A DNA stretch of 64,000 nt from Lysobacter sp. Root76 (lineage in GTDB: Bacteria; Pseudomonadota; Gammaproteobacteria; Xanthomonadales; Xanthomonadaceae): contig NZ_LMIK01000009.1 of the NCBI RefSeq assembly GCF_001428685.1, positions 3,794 to 67,793 on the forward strand. The letters are read 5' to 3'. Below the pieces are notes generated by a model. The model was not told the DNA's origin. It did no database searches and was given only the letters and a program-made list of their open reading frames with translations. The translations under genes and the position numbers were made by a program. Shown here piece after piece: positions 1 through 8,238 of the stretch; within the stretch, counting starts at the first letter, position 1, and each line of letters starts with the position of its first letter.

Positions 1-2629
1 CGTCGTAGCTGTAGGTCGCGGTTTCGTTGCGGGCGTCGGTCTGGGTCTTGCGGTTGCCGGCGCTGTCGTAGCCGTAGCCGGTGACGCCGGTGTCCGGGCT
101 GGTCAGCTGGGTCAGGTCGCCCAGGCCGTTGTACTGGTACTGGGTGTTCAGGCCCTTGGGGTCGGTGACCTGGGTCAGGCGGTCCAGCGCGTCGTACTGG
201 AACTGGGTCTGGGCGTTGATGCCGGCGGTGTCCTGCAGGGTCTTCACCAAACGGCCCAGCGGGTCGTAGGTGTTGTCGGTGACCGTGCTCAACGCATCGG
301 TGGTGGTGTCGAGGTTGCCGGCCGCGTCGTAGACGTAGCCGGTGGCGTGGTTGTAGGCGTCCTTGCCGGTCTGCAGCTGGCCGAGCTGGTTGTAGACGCG
401 CGACAGGGTACGCAGCAACACGCCGCCGCTGTCCTTGGTGTCTTCCTTGGTGCGCTGGCCGGCGTTGTCCAGGGTGTAGACGATCTGGTTGCCGGCGTTG
501 TCGGTGACCGTGGTCAAACGATGTGCGGCGTCGTAGCCGAACGTGGTGGTGCTGCCGTCGGGCTGGGTGATTTTGCTGACCAGACCGGTGGGCGTGTATT
601 CGTAGCGGGTGATCGCATCGTCGGTTTCGACACCGGCGTTGGGGCCGCGGATCTTCTGCGCGGTCAGCCAACCACGCGGGTGGTACTCCAGGTCGGTGAC
701 GACACCGTTGGCGTCCTTGACCGACAGCGGGCGGCCGGCGCCGTCGAAGGCCAGGGTCTCCACGATCTGACCCAATGCGTTGGTGACCTTCCATAGGTCG
801 CCCTTGCGGTGCGGGCAAGTGGTCGGGGCGCTAGCGCAGCTGGCGTCGTCGCTGGCGTAATAGGTGAACGTGGTGGTGTCGGCGACGTCGGTGCGCGGGC
901 CGTTAATCGAAGTGACCAGGCCCAGCAGCGGACAAGTGCCGGCGGTGATGTCGGTCTGTTCGCAGTAGGTGGTGGTGCTGGTGCGCGTGCTAGTAGGCGT
1001 CGCCGGGTCGATTGCAGTCGAGGTCAGCGCCTGGCCGCGGGCGTTGTAGCTGTAGTCCTGGCGGGCCAGCGCGGTGCCGGTGGCGGTGTAGGTCTGGCGC
1101 TGGGTGGGCAGATCCAGAACCGTGTCCCATGCCGTGGTCTCGCTGCGCAGGCGGGTGCTGGCCGCGGCCAGCGCGTCCGTCGCCGGGCACTGGGCGGTGG
1201 TGGCCGCCGGATAGTCGTAACGGGCGATCACCCGCAGCCAGTCGGCATCGTAGTAAAGGCACGTCAGTTGATCGCCGCGACGGCGGGCGGTGACGTTCGA
1301 CTTGGTGTCGTAGACGTTGCCGGCCGCGACGGATACCCCACCCGCCCCCGATTCCACGCGCTGGCTGGGCGCCTGCAAGCCCAAACGGGTCTGGAACTGG
1401 AACTGGATATTGCCGCCCAGCGGGGTCGTGACGTTGACGTTGGTGCCGTCGGCGCCGTAGTTCACCGCGTAGCGTTCGACGCCGCCGGCGTGCTCGGTGG
1501 ACAGCGCGCGGGCGTTGTTGCTGTCGTAAGTGAAGGTGGCGAACGGCACACCGTTGTGCGCGACCTCGGTCAGGTACCAGCTGTTGACGATCTTGATGTA
1601 GCTGTAGGACGTGACCGACGCGCCCTGAGTGACGCTGGCCAGCTGCTGGTTGGCGTTGTAGGCGTAGGCGATGGCCTGCCCGTCGGGCAGATCGATGCGG
1701 GCCAGCAGTCCAAAGGCACCGTAGGTCAGCATGGACACGCGGCCATTGGCATCGGTGACGGACGCCACCCTGCCATCGGCATCGCGCGCATAGGTCGCCA
1801 CCACGCGGCCATCGCGCAGCTCGCGCTGGAACTGGCCTTGAGCATCGTAGATTTCCTGCGCGTTACCCGGCTTGCGCAGCTCCCAGAACGTCTGGCCGTT
1901 CACCTGAAACGGGTTCAGGCGATAACGGCGCAGGTCGTCTTCGGGCTTCCACTGGCCGCCCGCGTCCTGGGTGAACGCCAGGGCCCGCCCGTCCTCGCGC
2001 ATCACCAGCGCCGCCTGGAACTGCGACGGCCGCACATCGGTCACGATCAACTCACGCGTGAGATCGGAGAACCAAGAGCCACCCAAGGCGTTGGCCGAAC
2101 CGACGAAGGTGGGCGACGAGTTGAAGGCGCGCGCCAAACCCAACTGCGCGGTGAGTTCGTCGCGCGCGCGCTCGATCTTGACGCCGCTGCCGCAGGAGAT
2201 CGGGTTGCCCACGTCCGCGCAATGCACCAGAGGCTTGCTGGCCGTCAGCACCGTGGAATAGCGCACGCAGGTGAACTGGTTTTTCAGGTAGTTGTACCCG
2301 ATGGGGCATACCTGCTTGGGCGTCACGTAGTTTTGGCGGAAGGAGTTGTACTGGATCTCGCCGTTCCACTGTATTTCGTCGTAGTAGCAGCCCACACCCA
2401 AGGTGGGATGGGTGCCATAGCGGCCGTTGGTGTACTGGGTAGGCCCCGGGAGGCGCGCGCCCACCAGCCGGCAGGCCAGGTTGCCATTGCTGAAATATCG
2501 GAGGCCGCCGCTACCGTCCGGATCAGCCTGATACATGGTGGTCGAAGGCAGCGAATGCTCCTGCGCCCAAGCATCGGCCGTTGCGCACAGCAACACCGCG
2601 AGCGCGAAGGCCCGTGCTATCCATTTCAT
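1..2629 (-). CDS. RHS repeat-containing protein, N-terminal part (runs off left edge)
   Basis: The reading frame is open from an ATG at 2629 to the left edge, giving 876 residues without the C-terminus. Residues 1-22 (MKWIARAFALAVLLCATADA...) are a typical Sec signal peptide, followed by a Cys-containing N-terminal domain. From about residue 260 the protein is made of RHS/YD repeats, for example FGYDAAHRLTTVTDNAGN and GYGYDSAGNRKTQTDARN, and these still continue at the window edge. RHS proteins build a beta-cage that encloses a C-terminal toxic or effector domain, so the functional tip is probably outside this window. The frame at the start (2629) and at the left edge (YSYD) agrees, so I see no frameshift. 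The product is secreted or surface exposed. Whether it is a polymorphic toxin or a wall-associated RHS protein cannot be decided here. Confidence 0.9.
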   Translation of the reverse strand, partial: MKWIARAFALAVLLCATADAWAQEHSLPSTTMYQADPDGSGGLRYFSNGNLACRLVGARLPGPTQYTNGRYGTHPTLGVGCYYDEIQWNGEIQYNSFRQNYVTPKQVCPIGYNYLKNQFTCVRYSTVLTASKPLVHCADVGNPISCGSGVKIERARDELTAQLGLARAFNSSPTFVGSANALGGSWFSDLTRELIVTDVRPSQFQAALVMREDGRALAFTQDAGGQWKPEDDLRRYRLNPFQVNGQTFWELRKPGNAQEIYDAQGQFQRELRDGRVVATYARDADGRVASVTDANGRVSMLTYGAFGLLARIDLPDGQAIAYAYNANQQLASVTQGASVTSYSYIKIVNSWYLTEVAHNGVPFATFTYDSNNARALSTEHAGGVERYAVNYGADGTNVNVTTPLGGNIQFQFQTRLGLQAPSQRVESGAGGVSVAAGNVYDTKSNVTARRRGDQLTCLYYDADWLRVIARYDYPAATTAQCPATDALAAASTRLRSETTAWDTVLDLPTQRQTYTATGTALARQDYSYNARGQALTSTAIDPATPTSTRTSTTTYCEQTDITAGTCPLLGLVTSINGPRTDVADTTTFTYYASDDASCASAPTTCPHRKGDLWKVTNALGQIVETLAFDGAGRPLSVKDANGVVTDLEYHPRGWLTAQKIRGPNAGVETDDAITRYEYTPTGLVSKITQPDGSTTTFGYDAAHRLTTVTDNAGNQIVYTLDNAGQRTKEDTKDSGGVLLRTLSRVYNQLGQLQTGKDAYNHATGYVYDAAGNLDTTTDALSTVTDNTYDPLGRLVKTLQDTAGINAQTQFQYDALDRLTQVTDPKGLNTQYQYNGLGDLTQLTSPDTGVTGYGYDSAGNRKTQTDARNETATYSYD

Positions 2630-3040
2630 CCCTTGTCCCCGACGCCTGCGATCAGCCGACATGATCGCGGACGGGCCGCATGCCGTACAAGGCATCTCGC
2701 TTGTGCATTCATGGCGTAGTGGGCTACGGCATGCCACGGCCGCGGTGCAGATGGCCCGCATGGCGCCGGGCTCGCAATTTCGCCCGCGCGGCGCAGTCGG
2801 GGAATGCCGCGTTGCAGTGTCAGATTTTTCTTGGGTGAAAAGTGGTGCGCGCAGGCACACGCGACCGAAGCGCGCGAGGTACCGCGTCGCGCGAGCGTGC
2901 GCGTGCGCGTGCGCGGAAACGCTGCCCTGCCCCGCATTGGCGGGCGATGCGCCGCCCGCGATTGCGCGCGTCCGACGAGGCGCGGCGTGCACCGCCGCAC
3001 CACCGTCAGGTGCGGTCCGCGCTGGCGGCGGACCGCTGCC
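2630..3040. other. Gene-free spacer upstream of the RHS gene
   Basis: About 410 bp between the RHS start and the stop of the XAC0095-like gene. I see no convincing gene; long frames on either strand look like ordinary high-GC open frames. It contains an alternating purine-pyrimidine stretch (GCGTGCGCGTGCGCGTGCGCG) at 2895-2915. The RHS promoter should lie here, but no clear -35/-10 pair was recognised. Confidence 0.5.
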
Positions 3041-3283
3041 CTACTCCGCCGACGGGCGGGCCGCGTCCGCGATGCGCTCCAGGTCGTCGGCCAAGCGGTC
3101 GAAGCAACATGCCAGCGCCTCGGCCGAGATCGACAGCTGATCGGGCGCGTCCTGGTCCTGCGGCTCGGTCAGTTGGGCGAGCAGGCGCAGGTGGTCACGG
3201 GTTTGGGTTAGGGCTTGGTGGGCGGTGGCGGGGAGGGTATAGCTCAGGGGATTGATCGCCGGAATGCTATGTCCGTTCTGCAT
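3041..3283 (-). CDS. XAC0095-like family small protein
   Basis: An 80-residue protein with a short N-terminal segment, then SYTLPATAHQALTQTRDHL, RLLAQLTEPQDQD and a helical C-terminus ending IADAARPSAE. The 'LP..(S/A)...L...RDHLRLLA.L..P' pattern resembles the small XAC0095-like proteins that occur in many copies in Xanthomonadaceae and whose function is unknown. I chose the ATG at 3283 because AAGAAGG lies 12 nt upstream. A TTG at 3295 is in frame but abuts that sequence. It is presumably cytoplasmic, with no signal peptide or membrane segment. The family assignment is from pattern memory and is moderately secure. Confidence 0.6.
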   Translation of the reverse strand: MQNGHSIPAINPLSYTLPATAHQALTQTRDHLRLLAQLTEPQDQDAPDQLSISAEALACCFDRLADDLERIADAARPSAE

Positions 3284-3404
3284 GATGGGATCCAACCTTC
3301 TTGTAAGTTGGAGCCAAACCTATCTGGCCCTTGTCGATATGCAAAATTCGAATATCACAGAACTCAGCGCCATGATCTCCGTAACTCCCCAAAGGGGTCA
3401 GGTA

Positions 3405-3936
3405 CATTTCGGACGCAACGAACTAGGCGAGGCCGCGCTACGCCACAGCTACGACTTGCACGTCTACGTGCTGATGACGAACCACGTGCACCTGCTGGTC
3501 ACTCGCGTGACCTTTGGGCCAGCTCGCACATGATGCAAGCCATCGGCCAGCGTTACGTCGCCTGCTTCAATGCCGGCTATCGCCGCACCGGCATGCTTTG
3601 GGAGGGACGATTCAAGTCCGACCTAGTCGACAGCGAATCGTATGTCCTCGCCCGCAACCGCTACATAGAGCTGAATCCGGTGCGCGCACGTATGACCCGA
3701 AGTGCCGAGGGCAGCCCATGGTCCAGCTACCGTCACAACGCGCTAGGCACCGTCGACCCGGATTTAAGCAGCACCCAACCTACACACAGCTGGCAGCCAG
3801 CGACGCGGTCCGTCGTGAGGCATACCGAACACTCGTAGCCGACGGCATGGAGCAAAACGAGATCAATGCGCTTCGGCTACACACGCAACAGCAGCGCGCC
3901 TGGGGCAATGAACGCTTCGTGGAGTTGAGGCGCTGA
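3405..3936 (+). pseudogene. Frameshifted REP-associated tyrosine transposase (RAYT, IS200/IS605-like)
   Basis: Three consecutive pieces in three frames together resemble the C-terminal two thirds of a RAYT. The first piece (frame of 3252) carries DLHVYVLMTNHVHLLVT, which includes the HxH (HUH) metal motif. The second (frame of 3215) carries the conserved RRTGMLWEGRFKSDLVDSES and RYIELNPVRARM segments with WSSYRHNALG. The third (frame of 3514) ends AWGNERFVELRR and a TGA at 3934. At least two frameshifts, near 3510-3530 and near 3770-3790, separate the pieces, and the first ~50 residues of the family are not recognisable. The gene is therefore inactive. RAYTs are single-domain Y1 transposases linked to REP elements, and REP-like palindromes are abundant elsewhere in this window. 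Confidence 0.85.
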
Positions 3937-4045
3937 CTCAACGTGCGGTCGCGCTACGCTGCGTGGATGGCCGAAGTCACTGGGTAAATAAACCTACCTC
4001 CTTTTCCCATTGCCACGCACGACTAACCCATCGCCAGCTTCTGAG

Positions 4046-6535
4046 CTAGTTTGGTCGCGCGATCTGAGAGCGAAGCAGCTTCTCCTGCGCAGCATGCATT
4101 TTCCCTAGTACCCCTTGGGACCTGATTTCAAGCCTCTCAAAATTACGCTGCCATTCCATACGCAATTGATCAAGCGCCTTAAGCCTCGCATCACCGGGCT
4201 GCAATCTTTCAGCGAATTCGGACAAGTAGCTAAAAAAAGTCATAAACGGATGCTCGTGCAAATCACCGAAACCCTGCGCATGGGCAACACTTTCGTCGAG
4301 CGAAGCGACGCCTTCGAGAAAAAAATCCCAGGCAGAATCAGGATTAATACTGCTATCAATCGAGGCTTTCAATCTCACTCTTCCAAGTGTGTTCAGAGAA
4401 AACGCGTGCCTGTGGACATTAATACTCTTTCGCGCATACGAATACGCTTTATCATGTACTCCTGCATCACTTTCCAGCAAAGCCCTCTGCTCCCAATAGC
4501 GGCCGTTCCAATCGAAATCTTGCTGCAGAGACTCGTACCAATTTCTGGCAGCCTGAATTGATGTAGACATTGAAACCACAGCATCCTTGTCCATAAGTTG
4601 ACGCAAGATTAAAACCGGATATGTACGTTGCCTCAGCGATCTTAGTGAAACAAGAGGGGCCAACGCTAAAACTACTTCAAGTGAAATTCCATATCTATCC
4701 GCAGTAGAAACATGTTGACGAAAAACATACTCCGCAAGCATGCGATGACGAAACCTAAGCCCTCTTGCATCAACAACAATCAGTTCTGCCAGAGGGCCAT
4801 CCGTCGCACCAAGGTCAGCAATATTTGATTGTTTCGATAGATCAAGCGCCACGTTGAACGGTAATGAGTAGCCAAGCCGATGAACCAACGAAATAGCACG
4901 CAGAACCTTTACTTGCCCAGGCTTAGCTAGTGCTATAGCCGCCGCCCATTCCTTATCTAGTCTGCTATAGAAGCCTCGCCCCTGCTCCAATCCGCTAAGG
5001 GCCATAAAGAGGTCTTCAGAATTCTGTTTCTTGAAGTAGTTCCAGAGATGAATATCGTCCCAACCAGTAGCAATTCCTAACCTCCCCACTGCGTCCCTCT
5101 TTCTAGAGATGGATAGCGCATCCGGTCTATTTACTGGACCAACCTCATACGAACCAATCAAGTATGCCCCTAGATCCTCACTAAGAATTGAAGCCCTTTT
5201 CTTTCGCTCAGCAATGACAATTAGGCATTGACCATTCACTTTCCTAGAAGCATCCAACAGCTCTCGAATACTTCCAGAGAAGTCAGCGGCATTGTCGAAC
5301 ACCAGCAATGTTTTTGGATTCGAGCCAAGCCAATTTAGCACCGCTTCAACATCAGGACGTTCGGTCTCTCGGAATCTAAAAATCCGGAACCCGATCGGTA
5401 TAAACTCACGAGCAAGTCTAAGCAGAGCCGTTGTCTTTCCGGCTCCTGCCGCACCCGTAAATAGAATGGCTCCAGACTTATTTCCGGCAGCCGCAGCTTT
5501 CAAAGCTCTGATTGCGGAAGATGTCACTTGTCGCTGAGAGTCTAGAACATCCGCTATATCAGCCCACATTGGCTCATCGCCACCGTAAAAATCATGCGCA
5601 CTCGGTACGCGCTGGCGACCGTCCGCAAGAACTTCGAACTGCTGATTGAACCGAGCCACCGCTCCAGCAGACATCGGCGTTCGGGTCATCTCGTCAAATT
5701 GCGCGCGATATTCGTCAACATCATGTTGCAATGCCAAGAAGAACTGTTCTGCATCCGCATCTATTGGCACAACTCCGCCGCGAACTAAACGCCGCCGGTC
5801 AATATCTTGAACACCCTTGATTACGGCAATAGTCGGAAATCCAGTTGATGCAAGCGAAGCATTGCCACGCGTAATGGCTTCAACCAGATCAATCTCTTCT
5901 ACGAGCCTCGCCCCGATTACGAGAAACGGCCTCTGTAGCCATTGGCTCCAGAATTCCGCATGCCAATCCCCTTGAGATCTCAGGGCTTTGGCATACTCAC
6001 GAAGTGTGAATACTAAAGATTCTGTTGTCGCATCGAGCGTTGACGCACGTCCGTGTAGATGCACAACTTGCACGCTATGATCACCCAGTGTCGACGGCAC
6101 CAAGTTTGCCGTCCAACTGAGAGGATTCGCCTTGAAAACATGATCACTCATTGAAGTTCTTTCAAAGAGATCATCTATGTTTAAAGTCCATATACGAGAC
6201 CAAGGAAAATCCAGCACTTCCCCATGCCATGTTGGCGTCGCGCCGACAAATCTAGATCGCAAGAACTGCGCCAACTTCGCTTCACCGTCCGCTATATGGC
6301 GAGCCTCCTCAAAAACAACAGCAAGATTTCTCGCATCTTGCGCACTAAAACCTAAATTAAAGGCGTCATTAATCTCCACCCCCAATCCTGGACCACTAGG
6401 TAGATTCTTACCGTGTTTATCTTTCGCGCTCATGCTGAAACCAGCACCCAAAAGCAAATTGTACTGAGCCTCAGCGATACCACGAACAAGCTGACTGGCT
6501 TGGTCGGTCGATAGATCAAACTTCAGCAGTTGCAT
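4046..6535 (-). CDS. SIR2-STAND NTPase, predicted antiphage defence protein (Avs5-like architecture)
   Basis: 829 residues in three parts. Residues ~20-280 are a SIR2-like NAD-binding domain with LLLGAGFS (27-34), TLNIDDLFER (N119, D121) and VVHLHG (H161); the sirtuin-type Asn and His are kept, so NADase activity is plausible. Residues ~340-640 are a P-loop NTPase of STAND type, with Walker A GAAGAGKTT (361-369) and a Walker-B-like LLVFDN (410-415), ending in a region with FRHRMLAEYVF. Residues ~640-829 are helical and TPR-like, probably the sensor. SIR2-STAND proteins (Avs5, type V AVAST) detect phage proteins, oligomerise and deplete NAD+. The start at 6535 has AGGGAG 6-7 nt upstream. The gene is visibly AT-richer than its neighbours and uses A/T-ending codons freely, which points to recent transfer. 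No partner gene is adjacent. Architecture is secure; defence function is inferred. Confidence 0.85.
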   Translation of the reverse strand: MQLLKFDLSTDQASQLVRGIAEAQYNLLLGAGFSMSAKDKHGKNLPSGPGLGVEINDAFNLGFSAQDARNLAVVFEEARHIADGEAKLAQFLRSRFVGATPTWHGEVLDFPWSRIWTLNIDDLFERTSMSDHVFKANPLSWTANLVPSTLGDHSVQVVHLHGRASTLDATTESLVFTLREYAKALRSQGDWHAEFWSQWLQRPFLVIGARLVEEIDLVEAITRGNASLASTGFPTIAVIKGVQDIDRRRLVRGGVVPIDADAEQFFLALQHDVDEYRAQFDEMTRTPMSAGAVARFNQQFEVLADGRQRVPSAHDFYGGDEPMWADIADVLDSQRQVTSSAIRALKAAAAGNKSGAILFTGAAGAGKTTALLRLAREFIPIGFRIFRFRETERPDVEAVLNWLGSNPKTLLVFDNAADFSGSIRELLDASRKVNGQCLIVIAERKKRASILSEDLGAYLIGSYEVGPVNRPDALSISRKRDAVGRLGIATGWDDIHLWNYFKKQNSEDLFMALSGLEQGRGFYSRLDKEWAAAIALAKPGQVKVLRAISLVHRLGYSLPFNVALDLSKQSNIADLGATDGPLAELIVVDARGLRFRHRMLAEYVFRQHVSTADRYGISLEVVLALAPLVSLRSLRQRTYPVLILRQLMDKDAVVSMSTSIQAARNWYESLQQDFDWNGRYWEQRALLESDAGVHDKAYSYARKSINVHRHAFSLNTLGRVRLKASIDSSINPDSAWDFFLEGVASLDESVAHAQGFGDLHEHPFMTFFSYLSEFAERLQPGDARLKALDQLRMEWQRNFERLEIRSQGVLGKMHAAQEKLLRSQIARPN

Positions 6536-7116
6536 GTGCCACTCCCTTAGAAAAAAAGGCTCCGCATTACAGAGCCATTTTCATAGCACGGTTTGCCAAC
6601 TTCCCACGCACTTCAAACATTTGCGACAGGCCAGCCCAAGGCTACGCGCGCTGCGGCGTTCTCGGGCCGTTCGTAAGTCATTTTCTTCGACTGCAAGCGT
6701 ATTTTGCTTAACTAGATCCGGCGCCCCCCCACCCTTGATCCGCCCCCCTTCCTCTCTGAGCGGGGATAGATGAGTTCGATCTTGGTTGTGGCGTTCCGTC
6801 CGGCCTCTTGGACAAAGGGAAGCAACACCGTTGATGGCTGTCCACCATCAACCGAATGACTAGGCTGCAGCATCCATACGCTTGGACGTCCATGACCGCA
6901 TGCTGCTACGAAATGTGCGCGCGATCAAATTTCTTCCGATTCCGGCTTAGGCGACGCGACAGGGTTGCCTATCCAACCGCAATTGCGGGAGGCTTTGGGA
7001 TCAAAAGGCGGCTGCCAGGGCCCAGCCTATGGGGCAGAACGCGCTGTTTAAGCGGCACTTGGGGAAGTGGATACTCCGTACCATGCTGCGCCGCCCCACC
7101 TTACTGCACGCCCCCC
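6536..7116. other. Gene-free spacer upstream of the SIR2-STAND gene
   Basis: About 580 bp of mixed composition. It grades from the AT-richer composition of the SIR2-STAND gene back to GC-rich sequence. It holds an 8-bp inverted repeat (GTTGATGG 6830-6837 / CCATCAAC 6845-6852) and the first copy of a 34-bp direct repeat (6898-6931). I see no gene with a credible ribosome binding site. Confidence 0.5.
6898..6931. repeat. 34-bp direct repeat, copy 1
   Basis: Begins GCATGCTGCTACGAAATG and ends GCGCGATCAAATT. It is identical over 34 bp to 7971-8004 and in the same orientation. The two copies bracket the small gene pair at 7117-7882. The sequences diverge directly outside the repeat. Confidence 0.9.
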
Positions 7117-7662
7117 TCAACCGACCTCAAGCGCAAAGTACCCACTCTCCAACGTGCTGGTATCCGTAACAGCCGTAATTACCGCATTGGGGTTGGTAGT
7201 GGTGACCGTATCGGTGGTAATACCGTTGATGACGGCGTGGACGTAGAAGGTTTCGCTTAGGGACAGGGCCGCCATTTCGAAGTTGTTGCTGACCACCACG
7301 GTCTGCACCCACGCCCCGCTTTTGTGGAGGGTGAAGCTGACCGGGCTCAGGCAGGTCTTCTGGAACTGCATTTGGTCGCTTTGGGTGCTGGGCACCTCGA
7401 TCACTTCGAAATCGTAGGTGCCCTGCCCTTGCACTTGCTTGACCTGCGCCAGGAAGCCGACGGGGCCGTTGGCGTCCATGGGGGCGGAGGTGTAGGTGTT
7501 GCCTTCGAGCATCGTTTCGGCGATGACTTGGTAGGCGCCCTCGGTGGGCACCGTCACGGTCTCGTTGGGGGCGATGCCCGGGATGCGGGCGAGGACGCGC
7601 TCGCCGGCCAGCACGACGAATTGGGCGATGTAATCGGTGGTGTTGCGCAGGGTGAGCGGCAT
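7117..7662 (-). CDS. Hypothetical beta-rich protein
   Basis: 181 residues, not recognised. There is no signal peptide or membrane helix. The sequence is rich in Thr, Val and Asn and reads as alternating beta strands (MPLTLRNTTDYIAQFVVLAG, PGIAPNETVTVPT, NGITTDTVTTTNPNAV), suggesting one or two beta-sandwich domains, about residues 1-85 and 100-181. A single Cys is present (KTCLSPVSF). AAGGACG lies 5 nt upstream of the ATG at 7662, so the start is good. It lies 25 bp downstream of a small membrane-protein gene on the same strand, so the two may be co-transcribed. A pair of 34-bp direct repeats flanks both. Function unknown. Confidence 0.7.
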   Translation of the reverse strand: MPLTLRNTTDYIAQFVVLAGERVLARIPGIAPNETVTVPTEGAYQVIAETMLEGNTYTSAPMDANGPVGFLAQVKQVQGQGTYDFEVIEVPSTQSDQMQFQKTCLSPVSFTLHKSGAWVQTVVVSNNFEMAALSLSETFYVHAVINGITTDTVTTTNPNAVITAVTDTSTLESGYFALEVG

Positions 7663-7687
7663 GGGCGTCCTTGGTTAGTCGAAGGCG

Positions 7688-7882
7688 TTACAGGCAGACG
7701 GTGGGCCGGGCCGGCTGCGTGGGCAGCGACCGGACATGGTGGGCGGGTGGGCTGGGGACATCCGGCGAATGGGGCGCGTGGGCGTCAGGCTGGGCGGACC
7801 TGGGCGGCGTAACGGCCACGGTGGTGCCGACGGCGGCCAAGACGGCGCGCAGCCAGGCCAAGCCTATGAAGCCGATAAACAT
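7688..7882 (-). CDS. Putative small membrane protein
   Basis: 64 residues with one hydrophobic helix at the N-terminus (FIGFIGLAWLRAVLAAVGTT, residues 2-21), then a Pro/His-rich tail (PHSPDVPSPPAHHVRSLP). The main support is a strong ribosome binding site, AGGGAGGGG, ending 4-5 nt before the ATG at 7882, and the arrangement directly upstream of the 181-residue gene on the same strand. No homologue is recognised, and the tail could be non-conserved. It might be a membrane anchor, a leader, or a chance frame behind a real Shine-Dalgarno sequence. Confidence 0.45.
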   Translation of the reverse strand: MFIGFIGLAWLRAVLAAVGTTVAVTPPRSAQPDAHAPHSPDVPSPPAHHVRSLPTQPARPTVCL

Positions 7883-8238
7883 CGATCCCCTCCCTAGACT
7901 CGATGACGGCGCGTTGCCGGGCCCCGCGGCACTTGGACCGTGGCGGTGGGCACCGGCATTCCCCTAGGCGGCATGCTGCTACGAAATGTGCGCGCGATCA
8001 AATTCCGGCGGGCGCCGGCGGGTTGCGGTGGCTACCGTCCCCTGTCATTGGGACGGTGTGCCGGAGGGAGGCGGCAGGCCGCCTCTCTATTTGCTTGCGG
8101 GGCTGGGGTGGCGCGGTGTGGGGGGCGAATCGCGGCTTACGCCGCTCCTACAGGAAGCAGGTGGGCGGCGACGGGCGGCCGCCCCCTGCGGATGACGGGG
8201 GCGCAAGGCGGGCGGGGCCGCCGTGCGCGTTGGTCAGC
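7883..8238. other. Spacer with second 34-bp repeat and one REP-like unit
   Basis: About 355 bp without a supported gene. It contains the second 34-bp direct-repeat copy (7971-8004), a single REP-like palindrome with the sequence TCGCGGCTTACGCCGCTCC (8130-8148), and GC-rich hairpins near 8170-8215 that could end transcription of the convergent side. No promoter was recognised. Confidence 0.5.
7971..8004. repeat. 34-bp direct repeat, copy 2
   Basis: Identical and parallel to 6898-6931, 1073 bp away from start to start. It does not contain the REP core palindrome. Confidence 0.9.

Noticed and set aside
809..2719. A 636-codon plus-strand frame opposite the RHS gene
   Set aside because: The minus strand encodes unmistakable RHS repeats in one continuous frame; the plus-strand frame is low-complexity and has no ribosome binding site.
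3215..3838. A 207-codon frame as an intact transposase
   Set aside because: Only its second half is RAYT-like; the HUH motif and the C-terminal end lie in other frames, so the gene is broken.
6898..8004. 34-bp direct repeats as att sites of an integrative element
   Set aside because: No integrase or recombinase lies between them and no tRNA is adjacent, so att function cannot be claimed; kept only as an observation.
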